From Methanogenium sp. S4BF (GTDB lineage Archaea > Halobacteriota > Methanomicrobia > Methanomicrobiales > Methanomicrobiaceae), in the NCBI RefSeq assembly GCF_029633965.1, contig NZ_CP091277.1:248001-312000 (forward strand): DNA of 64,000 nucleotides. The letters run 5' to 3'. Numbering within the stretch: the stretch's first letter is position 1; every line of letters begins with the position of its first letter. Shown in pieces: positions 19,026 to 28,005 of the stretch. The position numbers and the translations under genes were made by a program. The notes beneath the pieces are model-generated. The model was not told where the DNA came from. It was given only the letters and a program-made list of their open reading frames with translations, and made no database searches.

Positions 19026-19547
19026 ATGATGAATGAAAAAATGCTTGATGCAATCAATGAACAGATCAAATGGGAACTGTATTCCTCCTATCTTTATCTT
19101 TCCATGTCAGCCTGGTATAATTCCATTGGGCTGCGGGGTTTTGCAAACTGGGAGCGAATTCAGGCGATGGAGGAGCGTGATCATGCGCTGAAATTTTATG
19201 ATTATGTCCTTTCCCGTGGTGGAATTGTTGAACTGCAAGTCATCGATGCGCCTCCTTCTTCGTGGGAATCTCCGGAAAAGGCGTTTGAATTTCAGTATGC
19301 ACATGAACAGTCGGTCACTGCAAAGATCAATAGTCTTGTTGAGATTGCGCAGGAAGAGCGGGATCATGCAACATATAATATGCTTCAGTGGTTTGTAGAC
19401 GAACAGGTTGAAGAAGAGGACAACGCACATGCCATTCTTGAACAGCTAAAGGCTGTCAGTGATGAAACGGGAAAAGGTCTGCTCTTTATGATCGATAAGG
19501 ACCTTGCTGCAAGAGTATATCACCCGCCTGTAGCACCAGCTGAGTGA
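19026..19547 (+). CDS. Ferritin
   Basis: A non-haem iron-storage ferritin of about 173 residues. It has the four-helix pattern and ferroxidase-centre residues in NEQIKWELYSSYLYLSMSAWY, WERIQAMEERDHALKFYDYVLSRGG and EIAQEERDHATYNMLQWFVDEQVEEED. The frame is open from ATG 18996. I chose 19026 because GGTGAT lies just before the two adjacent ATGs at 19026 and 19029 and ferritins begin at this point. Storing iron next to an Fe-S oxidoreductase is consistent with an iron-rich anaerobe, but coregulation is not shown. Confidence 0.94.
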   Translation: MMNEKMLDAINEQIKWELYSSYLYLSMSAWYNSIGLRGFANWERIQAMEERDHALKFYDYVLSRGGIVELQVIDAPPSSWESPEKAFEFQYAHEQSVTAKINSLVEIAQEERDHATYNMLQWFVDEQVEEEDNAHAILEQLKAVSDETGKGLLFMIDKDLAARVYHPPVAPAE

Positions 19548-19680
19548 TGCAATATTCTCTTCTCTTTTCATTTTGGGTATTGAAATCACTTATTCATTAA
19601 AACTGAACAGTATTTGTTTGGTCCTATGATTGACTTTAAGTGGGCACAAAGCCATACATATATACCTATTTGGTGGTGAA

Positions 19681-20184
19681 ATGAGCGATAGATTTGTACC
19701 AAAACGTGTGTTTTTTACCTGTGGTGTCGGCCGGAGTCCGGATGAACTGACGTCCTTTGAGATGGCATTACGGGATGCGTCTATAGAATGCTATAATATA
19801 GTTACTGTCAGTTCAATCCTACCTCCAAAATGCAAAATCATTTCAAAAGAAGAGGCACTTCCGGATCTGCACGCAGGAAGTATTGTTTTTACTGTTTTCT
19901 CCCGCCTCTCTTCAGATGAACCTCACCGGAGGATCTCGGCCTCTATCGGGGTGGCAATTCCGGAAGATATGGAAAATCACTGGGGATATTTTACTGAGCA
20001 TCATTCATTTGGTCAGAGTCCTGAGCAGGCAGGAAAATATGCGGAAAAACTTGCAGAGGATATGTTTGGCAGTATCTCTGAGAGTGAACTGAAGCGTACG
20101 ATGAATGTCACGAAGAGTGCGGTAGTGGGGGATGATGGGCAATGGACATCTGTCATTGCAGCAGCTGTATTTCTGATTGACTGA
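19681..20184 (+). CDS. pdaD: Pyruvoyl-dependent arginine decarboxylase
   Basis: Makes agmatine from arginine, the first step of archaeal polyamine synthesis and of agmatidine modification. The 167-residue proenzyme self-cleaves to create the pyruvoyl cofactor. The expected site is seen as TVSSILPPK, with cleavage between Ser44 and Ser45. VFFTCGVGRSPDELTSFE and GYFTEHHSFGQSPEQAG are further family motifs. The start ATG 19681 has GGTGG(TGAA) directly upstream; the longer frame from 19630 is not needed. It stands alone after ferritin, with a 133-base spacer. Confidence 0.95.
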   Translation: MSDRFVPKRVFFTCGVGRSPDELTSFEMALRDASIECYNIVTVSSILPPKCKIISKEEALPDLHAGSIVFTVFSRLSSDEPHRRISASIGVAIPEDMENHWGYFTEHHSFGQSPEQAGKYAEKLAEDMFGSISESELKRTMNVTKSAVVGDDGQWTSVIAAAVFLID

Positions 20185-20814
20185 TGCTGTACTGCAAAAA
20201 TGCATGCATTTATATATCTAATGTATGGGTTGATCCTTAATTTATGTCCATTTTGATGGGTGATGCAAATGATTAAATATTATTGCATATAATCTGTTTC
20301 TGTCCTCTTTGGTGGCGGAGATGCGGGTTCACCATCGTCCTTTTTTTCTGTATTTTATGGCAATATCGGGCGTGCATGGTGTTTTTCCCGTGAATTCATA
20401 CTGTTCCCCGCCAGTGCTGCAATTATTTTTACTCCGCATGATTGGGGCAGCATTTGATTGCGGCCGGATTTTGGTGCGTTGTCCCGGGATTATCTATCCT
20501 AATGCTTTCATTCAAATGTCGGTCTGACAGATATTCTCATTTGATTTATGGTGAGGGGTATACTCAGAAATGAATGTGGTCCTGACTATTCTCAGGGCAG
20601 GTCAGAATACCTCTCTGTGAAGATCAATGGGATGATGTATTGGTGAAGGTGCAAAGCGGGATAATTTGCGCGCTGACTATGTGCACTATGGTGGATGTGA
20701 TTTTCGCCCTTCTCAGAATCGCTGAGATCCATGCCGGACTGTTTCTCTCAAAGGACGAGGTCGATTATATGGCATTGTATCTGCCTTTGCAGACTTTTTC
20801 CAAAGAAAAGGGGA
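20185..20814. other. Intergenic region without a supported gene
   Basis: 630 bases between pdaD and the convergent proS. It starts with a 14-bp palindrome and a TATA-like TTTATATA (20198-20218) that has no obvious gene downstream. Two small open frames (20309-20527 and 20640-20834) lack good ribosome sites and clear homology. The end of the second vaguely resembles a PRD domain. The region could hold a non-coding RNA, but no conserved structure was recognised. Confidence 0.45.
20198..20218 (+). promoter_or_regulatory. Palindrome next to a TATA-like element
   Basis: A perfect 14-bp palindrome (AAATGCA/TGCATTT) is directly followed by TTTATATATC. This is the layout of a regulated archaeal promoter, yet no convincing reading frame follows for 600 bases. 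The element is seen; its function is inference. Confidence 0.3.
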
Positions 20815-22248
20815 CTAATATGTCCGTGCAATAATTGCCGGACATGCTGGCTTTCCACAGATGATACATCTACCTGCAGTATCGTCGATATATTCGCTCT
20901 GAACATCTGTGCCCAGAACGCTGACATCGATCTCTGTTTCCAGTGTAGTGGCACATTCCTCACAGCCGCACCACTGGATAACTGCCACACCATTATTCGC
21001 TGCCTCTCGTGCCTCTTCAAGGGAGGAGACTGCAACAATTCTTTCCTGTGCTTTTTGTTCTGCCCGTGTTCTCAGTTGGGTCGTGAATGTCTCCATGATG
21101 GTCTGGATTTCAGGGATTAGCCTATCTCGTGCGACCGTCATCTTTTCCCCAAACCGTGTCACCGTCATTACCACACCGTTATCAATATCCCGTGGGCCGA
21201 CTTCTACCCTGAGCGGCACGCCGCGCATTTCCCAGTGGTAATATTTGGCGCCGGGGCGAAGGCTTCTGTAATCCGTCTTCACCCGGTATCCTGCATCTTT
21301 AAGCTCTTTTTCAAGTTTTTCTGCTTCGGTGCGAATCTCTTCCTCACGCTTTTTCATAAAAATCGGGACGATGGCAATCTGCACAGGTGCGACTGCGGGG
21401 GGGAGAACCAGTCCCTTGTCATCACCATGGGTGCTGATCAGTGCAGCGATGCAGCGTTCTGAGATTCCGTAGCAGGTCTGATATGCATACTGCTGTTCTC
21501 CTTCAGGGTCTTCATATGTTATATCAAATGTTCGTGAGAAATGATCCCCCAGATGATGGACGGTTCCTGCCTGCAGCGTTTTTCCATCAGGCATTATTAC
21601 GTCGGTAGCGATGGTATAATCCGCTCCGGGGAATTTATCCCATCCTGGGCGGCGTGAGACAATGACTGGCACGCAGAGCTTTTCGTAGAATGCACGATAC
21701 AGGTCTATTGCATCTTTGACCTGCGATTCAGCTTCTTCCCATGTCGCATGGACGGTATGTGCCTCTTTAAATGATGTGATCTCTCTCAGGCGAATGAGGG
21801 GGCGTGTGTGCTTCGTTTCATAGCGGAATGTATTGACTATCTGGTAGAGTTTAATCGGAAGATCTGCATGGGATCTGACCCAGAGGGCATACATGGGATA
21901 TATGGCTGTCTCTGATGTCGGCCGGAGTGCAAGCGGCACATCAAGTTTACTCGTACCCCCGTGCGTCACCCAGTATACCTCTTCTTCAAATCCCTTGATA
22001 TGCTCTGCTTCCTTCATAAATTCGTGTTCGGGAATCAGGAGCGGGAAGAGCGTCTCCTCATGGTCTTTGTCAAGTAATTCCCTGAGGATTGCATAGGTTG
22101 CTTTTCGTATTGCAAATCCATGGGGGAACCATACATACAGGCCTTTCACAGGATACCTGACATCCATTATTTCTGCCTGCCAGAGAATGTCATTGTACCA
22201 TTCACTGAATTTTTCTTTTAGCGGGAGTGCGCCTTTATCTTCCTGCAT
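20815..22248 (-). CDS. proS: Prolyl-tRNA synthetase (archaeal/eukaryotic type)
   Basis: Class II synthetase of 477 residues without the bacterial insertion/editing domain. Motif 2 ([20 protein letters not shown]) and motif 3 ([24 protein letters not shown]) are clear. The C-terminal zinc domain uses CGCEEC and CIICGKPAC and ends in the characteristic ARTY tyrosine. The start is ATG 22248 with AGGTGA 7 bases upstream; the frame could extend to 22407 but would run through the upstream gene. It is third in the DUF63-SpoIIM-proS operon, 11 bases after SpoIIM. Confidence 0.97.
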   Translation of the reverse strand: MQEDKGALPLKEKFSEWYNDILWQAEIMDVRYPVKGLYVWFPHGFAIRKATYAILRELLDKDHEETLFPLLIPEHEFMKEAEHIKGFEEEVYWVTHGGTSKLDVPLALRPTSETAIYPMYALWVRSHADLPIKLYQIVNTFRYETKHTRPLIRLREITSFKEAHTVHATWEEAESQVKDAIDLYRAFYEKLCVPVIVSRRPGWDKFPGADYTIATDVIMPDGKTLQAGTVHHLGDHFSRTFDITYEDPEGEQQYAYQTCYGISERCIAALISTHGDDKGLVLPPAVAPVQIAIVPIFMKKREEEIRTEAEKLEKELKDAGYRVKTDYRSLRPGAKYYHWEMRGVPLRVEVGPRDIDNGVVMTVTRFGEKMTVARDRLIPEIQTIMETFTTQLRTRAEQKAQERIVAVSSLEEAREAANNGVAVIQWCGCEECATTLETEIDVSVLGTDVQSEYIDDTAGRCIICGKPACPAIIARTY

Positions 22249-22259
22249 TTCTGATTCAC

Positions 22260-22826
22260 CTAGATAAATAACTGTATGATTTCCGGCGTAATAAACCCCT
22301 CTATAATCGCTGCAATTCCAAGAAGAGGGAGGACATAGACGAGAAATCGCTTTCCATTCTGTTCTGCTGCAGAGATTGCATCTCCGGTGCCATGCAGTTC
22401 TCTCCATAGCTCTCCACCAAGAAGGAAACCAAACATGCCGGCGAGTACCAGTGCGGGAATCTCAAATATTCCATGCGGGAGTATCCCTGCAAGTATGACG
22501 TAGAGGCCCTGTTCCTGGCGGACGTATTCGACTACGATGCCAATAACAAACCCGTTTACAGAAAGAATCAATGCTGTTATAATTCCAAAGGTTGCTCCGC
22601 CGATAAAAAGAATGGCTGAGGTTTGCACATTATTTACAAAGATGTTTGCAGCAACGATTGCAGGATTCCCTGATTCAATACTATCAAAGATTTCCTCATT
22701 CATCAGGCCAATGAGTTCTGCTCCAACTGATTCGTCCGCATGAACTGCAAATCCTCCGAAAATACCTGTGAGAATGAGGATTCCCACGGTGACGAATGCA
22801 GCTGCCCGGTCGCTTCCATCAAACAT
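22260..22826 (-). CDS. Stage II sporulation protein M (SpoIIM/DUF95) family membrane protein
   Basis: 188 residues with about five membrane segments. The core carries [28 protein letters not shown] and [24 protein letters not shown], the GxxPHGxxE motif of the family. Archaea do not sporulate, and the role of archaeal members is unknown; membrane remodelling is a guess from the bacterial relative. It overlaps the DUF63 gene by 8 bases and is followed closely by proS. Confidence 0.9.
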   Translation of the reverse strand: MFDGSDRAAAFVTVGILILTGIFGGFAVHADESVGAELIGLMNEEIFDSIESGNPAIVAANIFVNNVQTSAILFIGGATFGIITALILSVNGFVIGIVVEYVRQEQGLYVILAGILPHGIFEIPALVLAGMFGFLLGGELWRELHGTGDAISAAEQNGKRFLVYVLPLLGIAAIIEGFITPEIIQLFI

Positions 22827-23664
22827 AGAGTATCATCCTTACCATGTCCCTGATACCTGGTGCCATTCCAACAACGATCATTGCCAGAATGATGAGGTGC
22901 CACAACTGGCTGTTTCCTTCTTTTCTGTACATTTCGAGCACATATATTGCAGGGATTATTACCGCCAGTTTCAGGGCAAACATTGAGAAGGCTGTACCGG
23001 TGGCTTCTATGAGATGAGATCCGACAACGTGCACTTCAACATAGGTCAGTTCATGGAGATCGATGCCATAACTTGTCGCACTTGCGTCCAGCAGATGGCC
23101 AAAAATGAGCAGTTTATACAGAATATTATCGGTAAAAGACCATTTGAGTCCATACCGGAGCAAACCCCAGACTGCTGCTGATGAGACAGTTGCCATCGCC
23201 AGTATTGTGACCAGGACATTCAGTGCAATCTGTGTCTCAGTAATACCGTAATATGTCAGTACAGCTGTGGTAATTATACAGGCACATATGCCGCCTGCAG
23301 CGTAGCCTTTGGTATAGGATGTGATCAGACCTTTCTTTTCCAGTGTTCTTGAGATTACCAGCATGGTAATGGTAATAAAAAAGACCACAAAAAAAATGAC
23401 AGGGGTCACAAGAATGACATTCCATGGTCTGGGGATTATCCCGGTATCTTCGACAACACGCAGTAAACCTCCGAGAATGACAAAGGGAATTGTCGATACG
23501 ATGAATTCCTTATCGATATCGATGCCTGTGTTCTTCAGCCATCGGTAAACGAGATATACTGCAAGAATAAGAATGATGGCATAGGTGAGTGTATCAACAA
23601 TAGTATAGGGTTCACCATTCAATGTCGGGCCAACGTAATATTTGTATATAAAATCCCAGATCAT
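22819..23664 (-). CDS. DUF63 family membrane protein
   Basis: 281 residues with about eight hydrophobic segments, N-terminus MIWDFIYKYYVGP. The family is restricted mainly to archaea and is unnamed in function. Recognisable pieces are IPFVILGGLLRVVEDTG and FGHLLDASATSYGID with a conserved His/Asp pair, then VGSHLIEATGTAFSMFALKL. Its start codon is only 13 bases from that of the divergent egsA, so its promoter must lie inside egsA. First gene of the operon with SpoIIM and proS. Confidence 0.9.
   Translation of the reverse strand: MIWDFIYKYYVGPTLNGEPYTIVDTLTYAIILILAVYLVYRWLKNTGIDIDKEFIVSTIPFVILGGLLRVVEDTGIIPRPWNVILVTPVIFFVVFFITITMLVISRTLEKKGLITSYTKGYAAGGICACIITTAVLTYYGITETQIALNVLVTILAMATVSSAAVWGLLRYGLKWSFTDNILYKLLIFGHLLDASATSYGIDLHELTYVEVHVVGSHLIEATGTAFSMFALKLAVIIPAIYVLEMYRKEGNSQLWHLIILAMIVVGMAPGIRDMVRMILYV
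23645..23652 (+). promoter_or_regulatory. TATA box for egsA, inside the DUF63 coding region
   Basis: TATATAAA is centred about 29 bases before the egsA ATG at 23678, which predicts a leaderless or nearly leaderless transcript. The box overlaps codons 5-7 of the divergent DUF63 gene. Confidence 0.5.
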
Positions 23665-23677
23665 TTAATGATAGTAC

Positions 23678-24757
23678 ATGAGTGCTGACGGTATAAAATT
23701 ACTCAAAACACCTGTTTTGGATAAGTCTAAATGGATGCAGCTGCCGCGTGATGTAATTATCGGGCATGATACACTTGCGCAGCTGCCGAAGGTCTGTGAG
23801 GACCTTCAGGTTTCTGGTTCCGTACTCATTTTCAGTGGGAGGGGGACTATGAACATCGCAGGCAGTCAGGTTCTGTCAATGGTCAGGGAGGTGGCAGAGG
23901 CTGAAGTATTCATTGTCGATACCATCACTCCGGAAATCATCGCTGAGGCTGAAGAGGTGGGGAAGGGTGTTGATGTCTTCATCGGCGTTGGTGGTGGCAG
24001 GGTAATTGATACCGCAAAAATTGTTTCGTACAACTGTTGCCGTCCGTTTATCAGCGTCCCCACAGCCGCCTCTCATGACGGCATCGCTTCCTCACGTGCG
24101 TCAGTGCCGGTAAAAGGGGGGAGCGTGTCGCTTGAGGCAAATCCTCCCTTTGCGCTCATTGCTGATACCGGCATTATCGCCGCAGCACCCCATCGTCTTC
24201 TTGCAGCGGGATGCGCAGATGTGATATCCAATTATACTGCCATTCTTGACTGGGAGCTTTCGCACCGTCTCCGTGGCGAGCCCATCTCTGAGTATGCCGT
24301 GGCTCTTTCACGCATGACAGCAGAGATCATCAGTAAAAATGCTGAATACATCAAACCTCATGCTGAAGAGAGCGCATGGACCGTCATCAAAGCACTGCTC
24401 TCTTCCGGTGTGGCAATGAGTATTGCCGGCTCTTCACGCCCCGCATCGGGAGGAGAACACAAATTCAGTCATGCCCTTGATCAGATCGCTCCGGGAAAAG
24501 GTCTTCATGGTGAACAATGTGGTATTGGTTCAATTATCACCATGTACCTTCATGGAGGTGACTGGAGGGGTATTCGTTCCTCTCTCAAAGCGATTGGGGC
24601 TCCAACAACGCCAAAGGAGATTGGGATTGATGACCGGACTGCTGCACAGGCGCTTGTCCTTGCTCATAGCATCCGCCCGGAACGGTTTACGATTCTGGAT
24701 ATGGGTATCACCGATGAGGTCGCTGAGCAGCTGATCGCTATGTTATATGAGGAATAA
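23678..24757 (+). CDS. egsA: sn-Glycerol-1-phosphate dehydrogenase
   Basis: Reduces dihydroxyacetone phosphate to sn-glycerol-1-phosphate, setting the archaeal stereochemistry of ether lipids. 359 residues, NAD(P)-binding fold with VGGGRVIDTAKI, then the VPTAASHDGIASSRAS motif. The metal-binding residues lie in CADVISNYTAILDW (Asp), GGEHKFSHALD (His) and LHGEQCGIGS (His). It is followed 1 base later by UPF0179. Its start lies 13 bases from the divergent DUF63 gene. The window also carries the later lipid enzyme geranylgeranyl reductase at 33995. Confidence 0.96.
   Translation: MSADGIKLLKTPVLDKSKWMQLPRDVIIGHDTLAQLPKVCEDLQVSGSVLIFSGRGTMNIAGSQVLSMVREVAEAEVFIVDTITPEIIAEAEEVGKGVDVFIGVGGGRVIDTAKIVSYNCCRPFISVPTAASHDGIASSRASVPVKGGSVSLEANPPFALIADTGIIAAAPHRLLAAGCADVISNYTAILDWELSHRLRGEPISEYAVALSRMTAEIISKNAEYIKPHAEESAWTVIKALLSSGVAMSIAGSSRPASGGEHKFSHALDQIAPGKGLHGEQCGIGSIITMYLHGGDWRGIRSSLKAIGAPTTPKEIGIDDRTAAQALVLAHSIRPERFTILDMGITDEVAEQLIAMLYEE
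23691..23698 (-). promoter_or_regulatory. TATA-like box for the DUF63 operon, inside egsA
   Basis: On the minus strand the bases read TTTTATAC, centred about 31 bases before the DUF63 ATG at 23664. It overlaps the first codons of egsA and mirrors the egsA box. Positional inference. Confidence 0.4.
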
Positions 24758-24758
24758 A

Positions 24759-25214
24759 ATGACCGAAAAAGATGAACGCACAAAAATTACACTGATTGGA
24801 AAAGCGCTCGCACGGGAGGGTGCTGAATTTGTGTATCGGGGGGAGGTCCATGAATGTGAGGGATGCAGAGTCAGGAAGGTCTGCCACAACCTTCTGCCCA
24901 ACAGGAGATACCGAATAGTCGGGGTTCGGACAAACACGCTGCATTCCTGCCATGTCCATATGGATGGCGCATACGCTGTGGAGGTTGTGGAGGCTGCAAT
25001 CCCTGCTGCCGTTTCTGCAGAACGTGCAATTCTTAATTCAACCATCACCTATGAGGCAGGATGCACGCAGGGTGACTGTGTCAATTTTGAACTATGTAAT
25101 CCTGAAGGCATAGCTCCAGGTGTGGGCTACCGGATAGCTGAGATAGAGAATGTGGGTTTTATTTCATGTGAACTTGGAAAACGTATGAAACGAGTTCTTT
25201 TGAGCCCGTTCTGA
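24759..25214 (+). CDS. UPF0179 family protein
   Basis: 151 residues with an N-terminal KITLIGKALAREGAEFVYRG and cysteine pattern CEGCRVRKVC, then RTNTLHSCHVHMDGAYAVEVV and a second pair CTQGDCVNFELC. This matches the archaeal UPF0179 family, whose conserved cysteines suggest metal or Fe-S binding but whose function is unknown. The start ATG 24759 has GAGG 6 bases upstream and lies immediately after egsA, so the two are probably cotranscribed. Confidence 0.88.
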   Translation: MTEKDERTKITLIGKALAREGAEFVYRGEVHECEGCRVRKVCHNLLPNRRYRIVGVRTNTLHSCHVHMDGAYAVEVVEAAIPAAVSAERAILNSTITYEAGCTQGDCVNFELCNPEGIAPGVGYRIAEIENVGFISCELGKRMKRVLLSPF

Positions 25215-26099
25215 TCATCTTTTTCGCAAGACCCAGAGGGCTCTTGCGAAGGACATTATCTCATTGATTCCTTCTGTTTTCAGAAGCCATTCTTCCGGTA
25301 ATGCCTCTCTGCCGTATTCTGCCCCTTTCAGTGCGCCGGAAAGAGCTGCTATTGTGTCTGTATCCCCCCCCAGCATGACCGCCTCTCTGACCGCATCCTC
25401 AAACGAATCTGTAATGAGTGCGATGGAAAGAGAAGCATGAAGGGTGTCAAGTGCATCCATGGATGGGTTCAGCGGATATTTTTCAGGGGTTGCAATTCGT
25501 TTGCGGACCTCTGCGATTTCACAGGTTTCCATAGCCCTGTCGATTGCATGACTAAGATGTTTTCCTCTCACCATGCAGGAAATCACGGTATTAAAGACTG
25601 CCGAAGCTTCACAGGCAACCGGATGAAAATGAGTAATTCCGGAGGCTGCCAAACTGATTGATCTGACATCTTCCGGGGGGTAGAATATGCCAATGGGGAC
25701 ACCCCGCATCACACTCCCGTTTGTCCGGCCATGCCCTCCCTCCGTAAAGAGGATTTGTGCAGCTTCCAGTGGAGCGCATCCATTTTTGATCAGGGAAAAA
25801 ACCCTCCCTGATGTGGGGCCATAGAAGCGCGGGTCGTGAGAATATTCCTCAATTAAAGCTCTTAAAGCATCTATTGCATCAAATGAGCCGCATTTTAAGA
25901 GCGATTTTGTAATTGCGAGTGTTTGCTTTGTGTCATCCGTAAAATGGCTGGAAATAACCGGATTAACTCCAAAATAACCCGGTTCGTGGATGGTGTGTTC
26001 CGGGGCGTGGCCCCCCTCAAACGGGGCCCCGAATGCATCTCCCAGGGCAAGTCCTGTGAGTGCTCCGATTGCACGTGAAACCTGCGATATAAAGATCAC
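25215..26099 (-). CDS. ADP-ribosylglycohydrolase family protein
   Basis: 294 residues. The family core is intact: RAIGALTGLALGDAFGAPFEG at the N-terminus, HFTDDTKQTLAITKSLL (metal-binding Thr-Asp-Asp), NGSVMRGVPIGIF, and the C-terminal metal motif GGDTDTIAALSGALKGA. It is predicted to remove ADP-ribose from proteins or small molecules. The open frame extends to 26342, but that part is antisense to the UPF0058 gene and not family-like. The start is GTG 26099 or TTG 26102, just before the conserved core. Its stop abuts that of UPF0179. Confidence 0.88.
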   Translation of the reverse strand: MIFISQVSRAIGALTGLALGDAFGAPFEGGHAPEHTIHEPGYFGVNPVISSHFTDDTKQTLAITKSLLKCGSFDAIDALRALIEEYSHDPRFYGPTSGRVFSLIKNGCAPLEAAQILFTEGGHGRTNGSVMRGVPIGIFYPPEDVRSISLAASGITHFHPVACEASAVFNTVISCMVRGKHLSHAIDRAMETCEIAEVRKRIATPEKYPLNPSMDALDTLHASLSIALITDSFEDAVREAVMLGGDTDTIAALSGALKGAEYGREALPEEWLLKTEGINEIMSFARALWVLRKR

Positions 26100-26152
26100 C
26101 AATAAACTATATGTTCTCCTGATTAGTAGTAATTCTAAGGATTGGTGATTTG

Positions 26153-26419
26153 GTGCAAAAAGAGGAACTCCTACATCTTCACATGCTCTTTGTTCATGTG
26201 AAAAAGTACTACGAATCAACATATGGCGATGAGGTTTGCACACCCGGGTATGATGGTTTCTCCATCTCCCCGGTGCATATTCATAAAAACAAATCCTGCC
26301 ATAAGGAGGCAATTCTGACGCTGGGTGATGAGCTTGTATCATACCTGAAGTCCAAAGGTCTCGCTTCGCTTGATTATCAGGAGTATTCGGCCCCTGATGA
26401 AGTTATTGCCGGTCACTAG
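26153..26419 (+). CDS. UPF0058 family protein
   Basis: 88 residues matching the archaeal UPF0058 family: KEELLHLHMLFVHVKKYYES, then ISPVHIHKNKSCHKEAILTLGDELVSYL. The His/Cys-rich centre hints at metal binding; the function is unknown. GTG at 26153 is the likely start, with TTG at 26150 directly upstream and GGTGAT touching it, an unusually short spacing. It is divergent from the ADP-ribosylglycohydrolase gene by about 50 bases and precedes elp3 by 5 bases. Confidence 0.85.
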   Translation: MQKEELLHLHMLFVHVKKYYESTYGDEVCTPGYDGFSISPVHIHKNKSCHKEAILTLGDELVSYLKSKGLASLDYQEYSAPDEVIAGH

Positions 26420-26424
26420 ACGGT

Positions 26425-28005
26425 ATGCAGGACAATGATATTTTCCGGGAAATCATTTCCCGGCTCTCTTTTCCAGGAATTACATCGTCAGATGTTCAGA
26501 AGGTAAAGATTCAGGTTGCCAAAAAATATGGGCTGTCTGAAATTCCCAAAAATTCTGTCATACTTGCGGCTGCAACAGATGATGAGTTTGAGTCAATGCG
26601 TTTAATTCTTCAGGTAAAGCCAACCCGGACGCTTTCCGGTGTGGCACCTGTTGCGGTGATGACGTCTCCCCATCCGTGTCCTCATGGCATATGTCTGCCC
26701 TGTCCGGGTGGGCCGGATCATCCGTTTGGATCCCCCCAGAGTTATACCGGAGAAGAGCCTGCGGCACTTCGCGGGTGTCAATATGAATTTGACCCTTATG
26801 TGCAGGTTAGGCAGAGGATTCTTCAGTTTGAAGAACTTGGTCACCATATTGACAAAATTGAACTGATTGTGATGGGCGGCACCATGACGGCCCGTGACCC
26901 GGCGTATCAGGAATCGTTTATGAGCGCATGCATTCGTGCCATGAATGAGTATGGCGGTGCTGTTTCTCCCGATGACTGCTCTACGTATGAAGAGCTATGC
27001 CGCAGGAATGAGACAGCCCGGGCACGCTGTATTGCAGCCACATTCGAAACCCGTCCGGACTGGTGCAAAAAAGATCATATTGACCGCATGCTCTCACTCG
27101 GGGTGACAAAGGTTGAACTCGGTGTACAGCAGCTGAAAGATGAAATTCTTGAATTTAACCGCCGTGGCCATGGAATTGCAGATTCTGTCGCTGCTAATGC
27201 CCTGCTGCGGGATGCCGGTATCAAGGTGGGTTTTCATGTCATGCCGAATCTTCCTTCGGCAACGATGGATGATGACCGCCGGATGTTTGAAGAGCTCTTT
27301 CGTGATCCCTCATTCCGGCCGGATTTTCTGAAGATTTATCCGACACTTGTAACCCCGGGTTCAGAGATTGAGGCGCTGTGGCAGGCTGGAGGATATACGA
27401 CATATCCGGAGGATGATCTGATTGACCTCATTGCATTTGGTAAATCATGCATTCCGGAATACACTCGTCTCCAGCGTGTTCAGCGCGACATCCCGGCACG
27501 GCTCATTGTCTCAGGTTCTCACCACAGCAATTTCCGGCAGCTTGCCCAGAAGAGACTTCACGAAATGGGCGAAAGCTGCCGCTGCATCAGGTGCAGGGAG
27601 GCAGGCCGTGCTCCGGTCAATGGAGGGGCTGTGATTGAGACGATGACGTATGAATGCTGCGGCGGGACAGAACATTTCATCTCGGTAACGGCGTCCGATT
27701 CACTGATTGGATTTGTCCGCCTGCGGTATCCCGGTAATCCCTGGCGTACAGAACTATCCGGGTGTGCGCTTATTCGTGAACTTCATGTATACGGGTCTCT
27801 GGTCCCCTTGGAAAAAACCGGTAATGGATCAGGAGAGTGGCAGCACCGGCAGTATGGTGCGTGCCTTTTGAAAGCTGCAGAAGAATTGGCAGCATCGGAC
27901 GGGTATCTCTCGGTTGCCGTGATGAGCGGGATTGGAGTCCGGCCGTATTATGCCAGACACGGATATGAACGATCAGGTCCATATATGATTAAGAGGCTTG
28001 GATGA
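26425..28005 (+). CDS. elp3: Elp3-type tRNA U34 modification radical SAM/acetyltransferase
   Basis: 526 residues. The radical-SAM cysteines are in CPHGICLPCPGGP (residues 85, 90, 93), followed by VMGGTMTARD. The central zinc/structural region has CRCIRCREAGR and YECCGG. The C-terminal GNAT acetyltransferase domain includes RELHVYGSLVPL and an acetyl-CoA loop before YYARHGYERSGPYMIKRL. It forms the cm5U-type side chain at wobble uridine of tRNAs. It overlaps priS by 4 bases (ATGA), so translation is probably coupled. Confidence 0.95.
   Translation: MQDNDIFREIISRLSFPGITSSDVQKVKIQVAKKYGLSEIPKNSVILAAATDDEFESMRLILQVKPTRTLSGVAPVAVMTSPHPCPHGICLPCPGGPDHPFGSPQSYTGEEPAALRGCQYEFDPYVQVRQRILQFEELGHHIDKIELIVMGGTMTARDPAYQESFMSACIRAMNEYGGAVSPDDCSTYEELCRRNETARARCIAATFETRPDWCKKDHIDRMLSLGVTKVELGVQQLKDEILEFNRRGHGIADSVAANALLRDAGIKVGFHVMPNLPSATMDDDRRMFEELFRDPSFRPDFLKIYPTLVTPGSEIEALWQAGGYTTYPEDDLIDLIAFGKSCIPEYTRLQRVQRDIPARLIVSGSHHSNFRQLAQKRLHEMGESCRCIRCREAGRAPVNGGAVIETMTYECCGGTEHFISVTASDSLIGFVRLRYPGNPWRTELSGCALIRELHVYGSLVPLEKTGNGSGEWQHRQYGACLLKAAEELAASDGYLSVAVMSGIGVRPYYARHGYERSGPYMIKRLG

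Noticed and set aside
19652-19664. CATATATA as a TATA box for pdaD
   Set aside because: It is only about 20 bases from the ATG, too close for the predicted start site given that a ribosome site GGTGG precedes the ATG. The true promoter is probably further upstream.
20640-20834. 64-codon frame whose end resembles a PRD (BglG-type) domain
   Set aside because: Only about 25 residues match loosely, no upstream remnant is found in nearby frames, and it has no ribosome site. PRD regulators are not expected here, so chance is more likely.
22249-22407. 53-codon N-terminal extension of proS
   Set aside because: It overlaps the SpoIIM gene out of frame; ATG 22248 has a good AGGTGA site.
26100-26342. 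N-terminal extension of the ADP-ribosylglycohydrolase frame
   Set aside because: It is antisense to the UPF0058 gene; the family core begins right after 26099.
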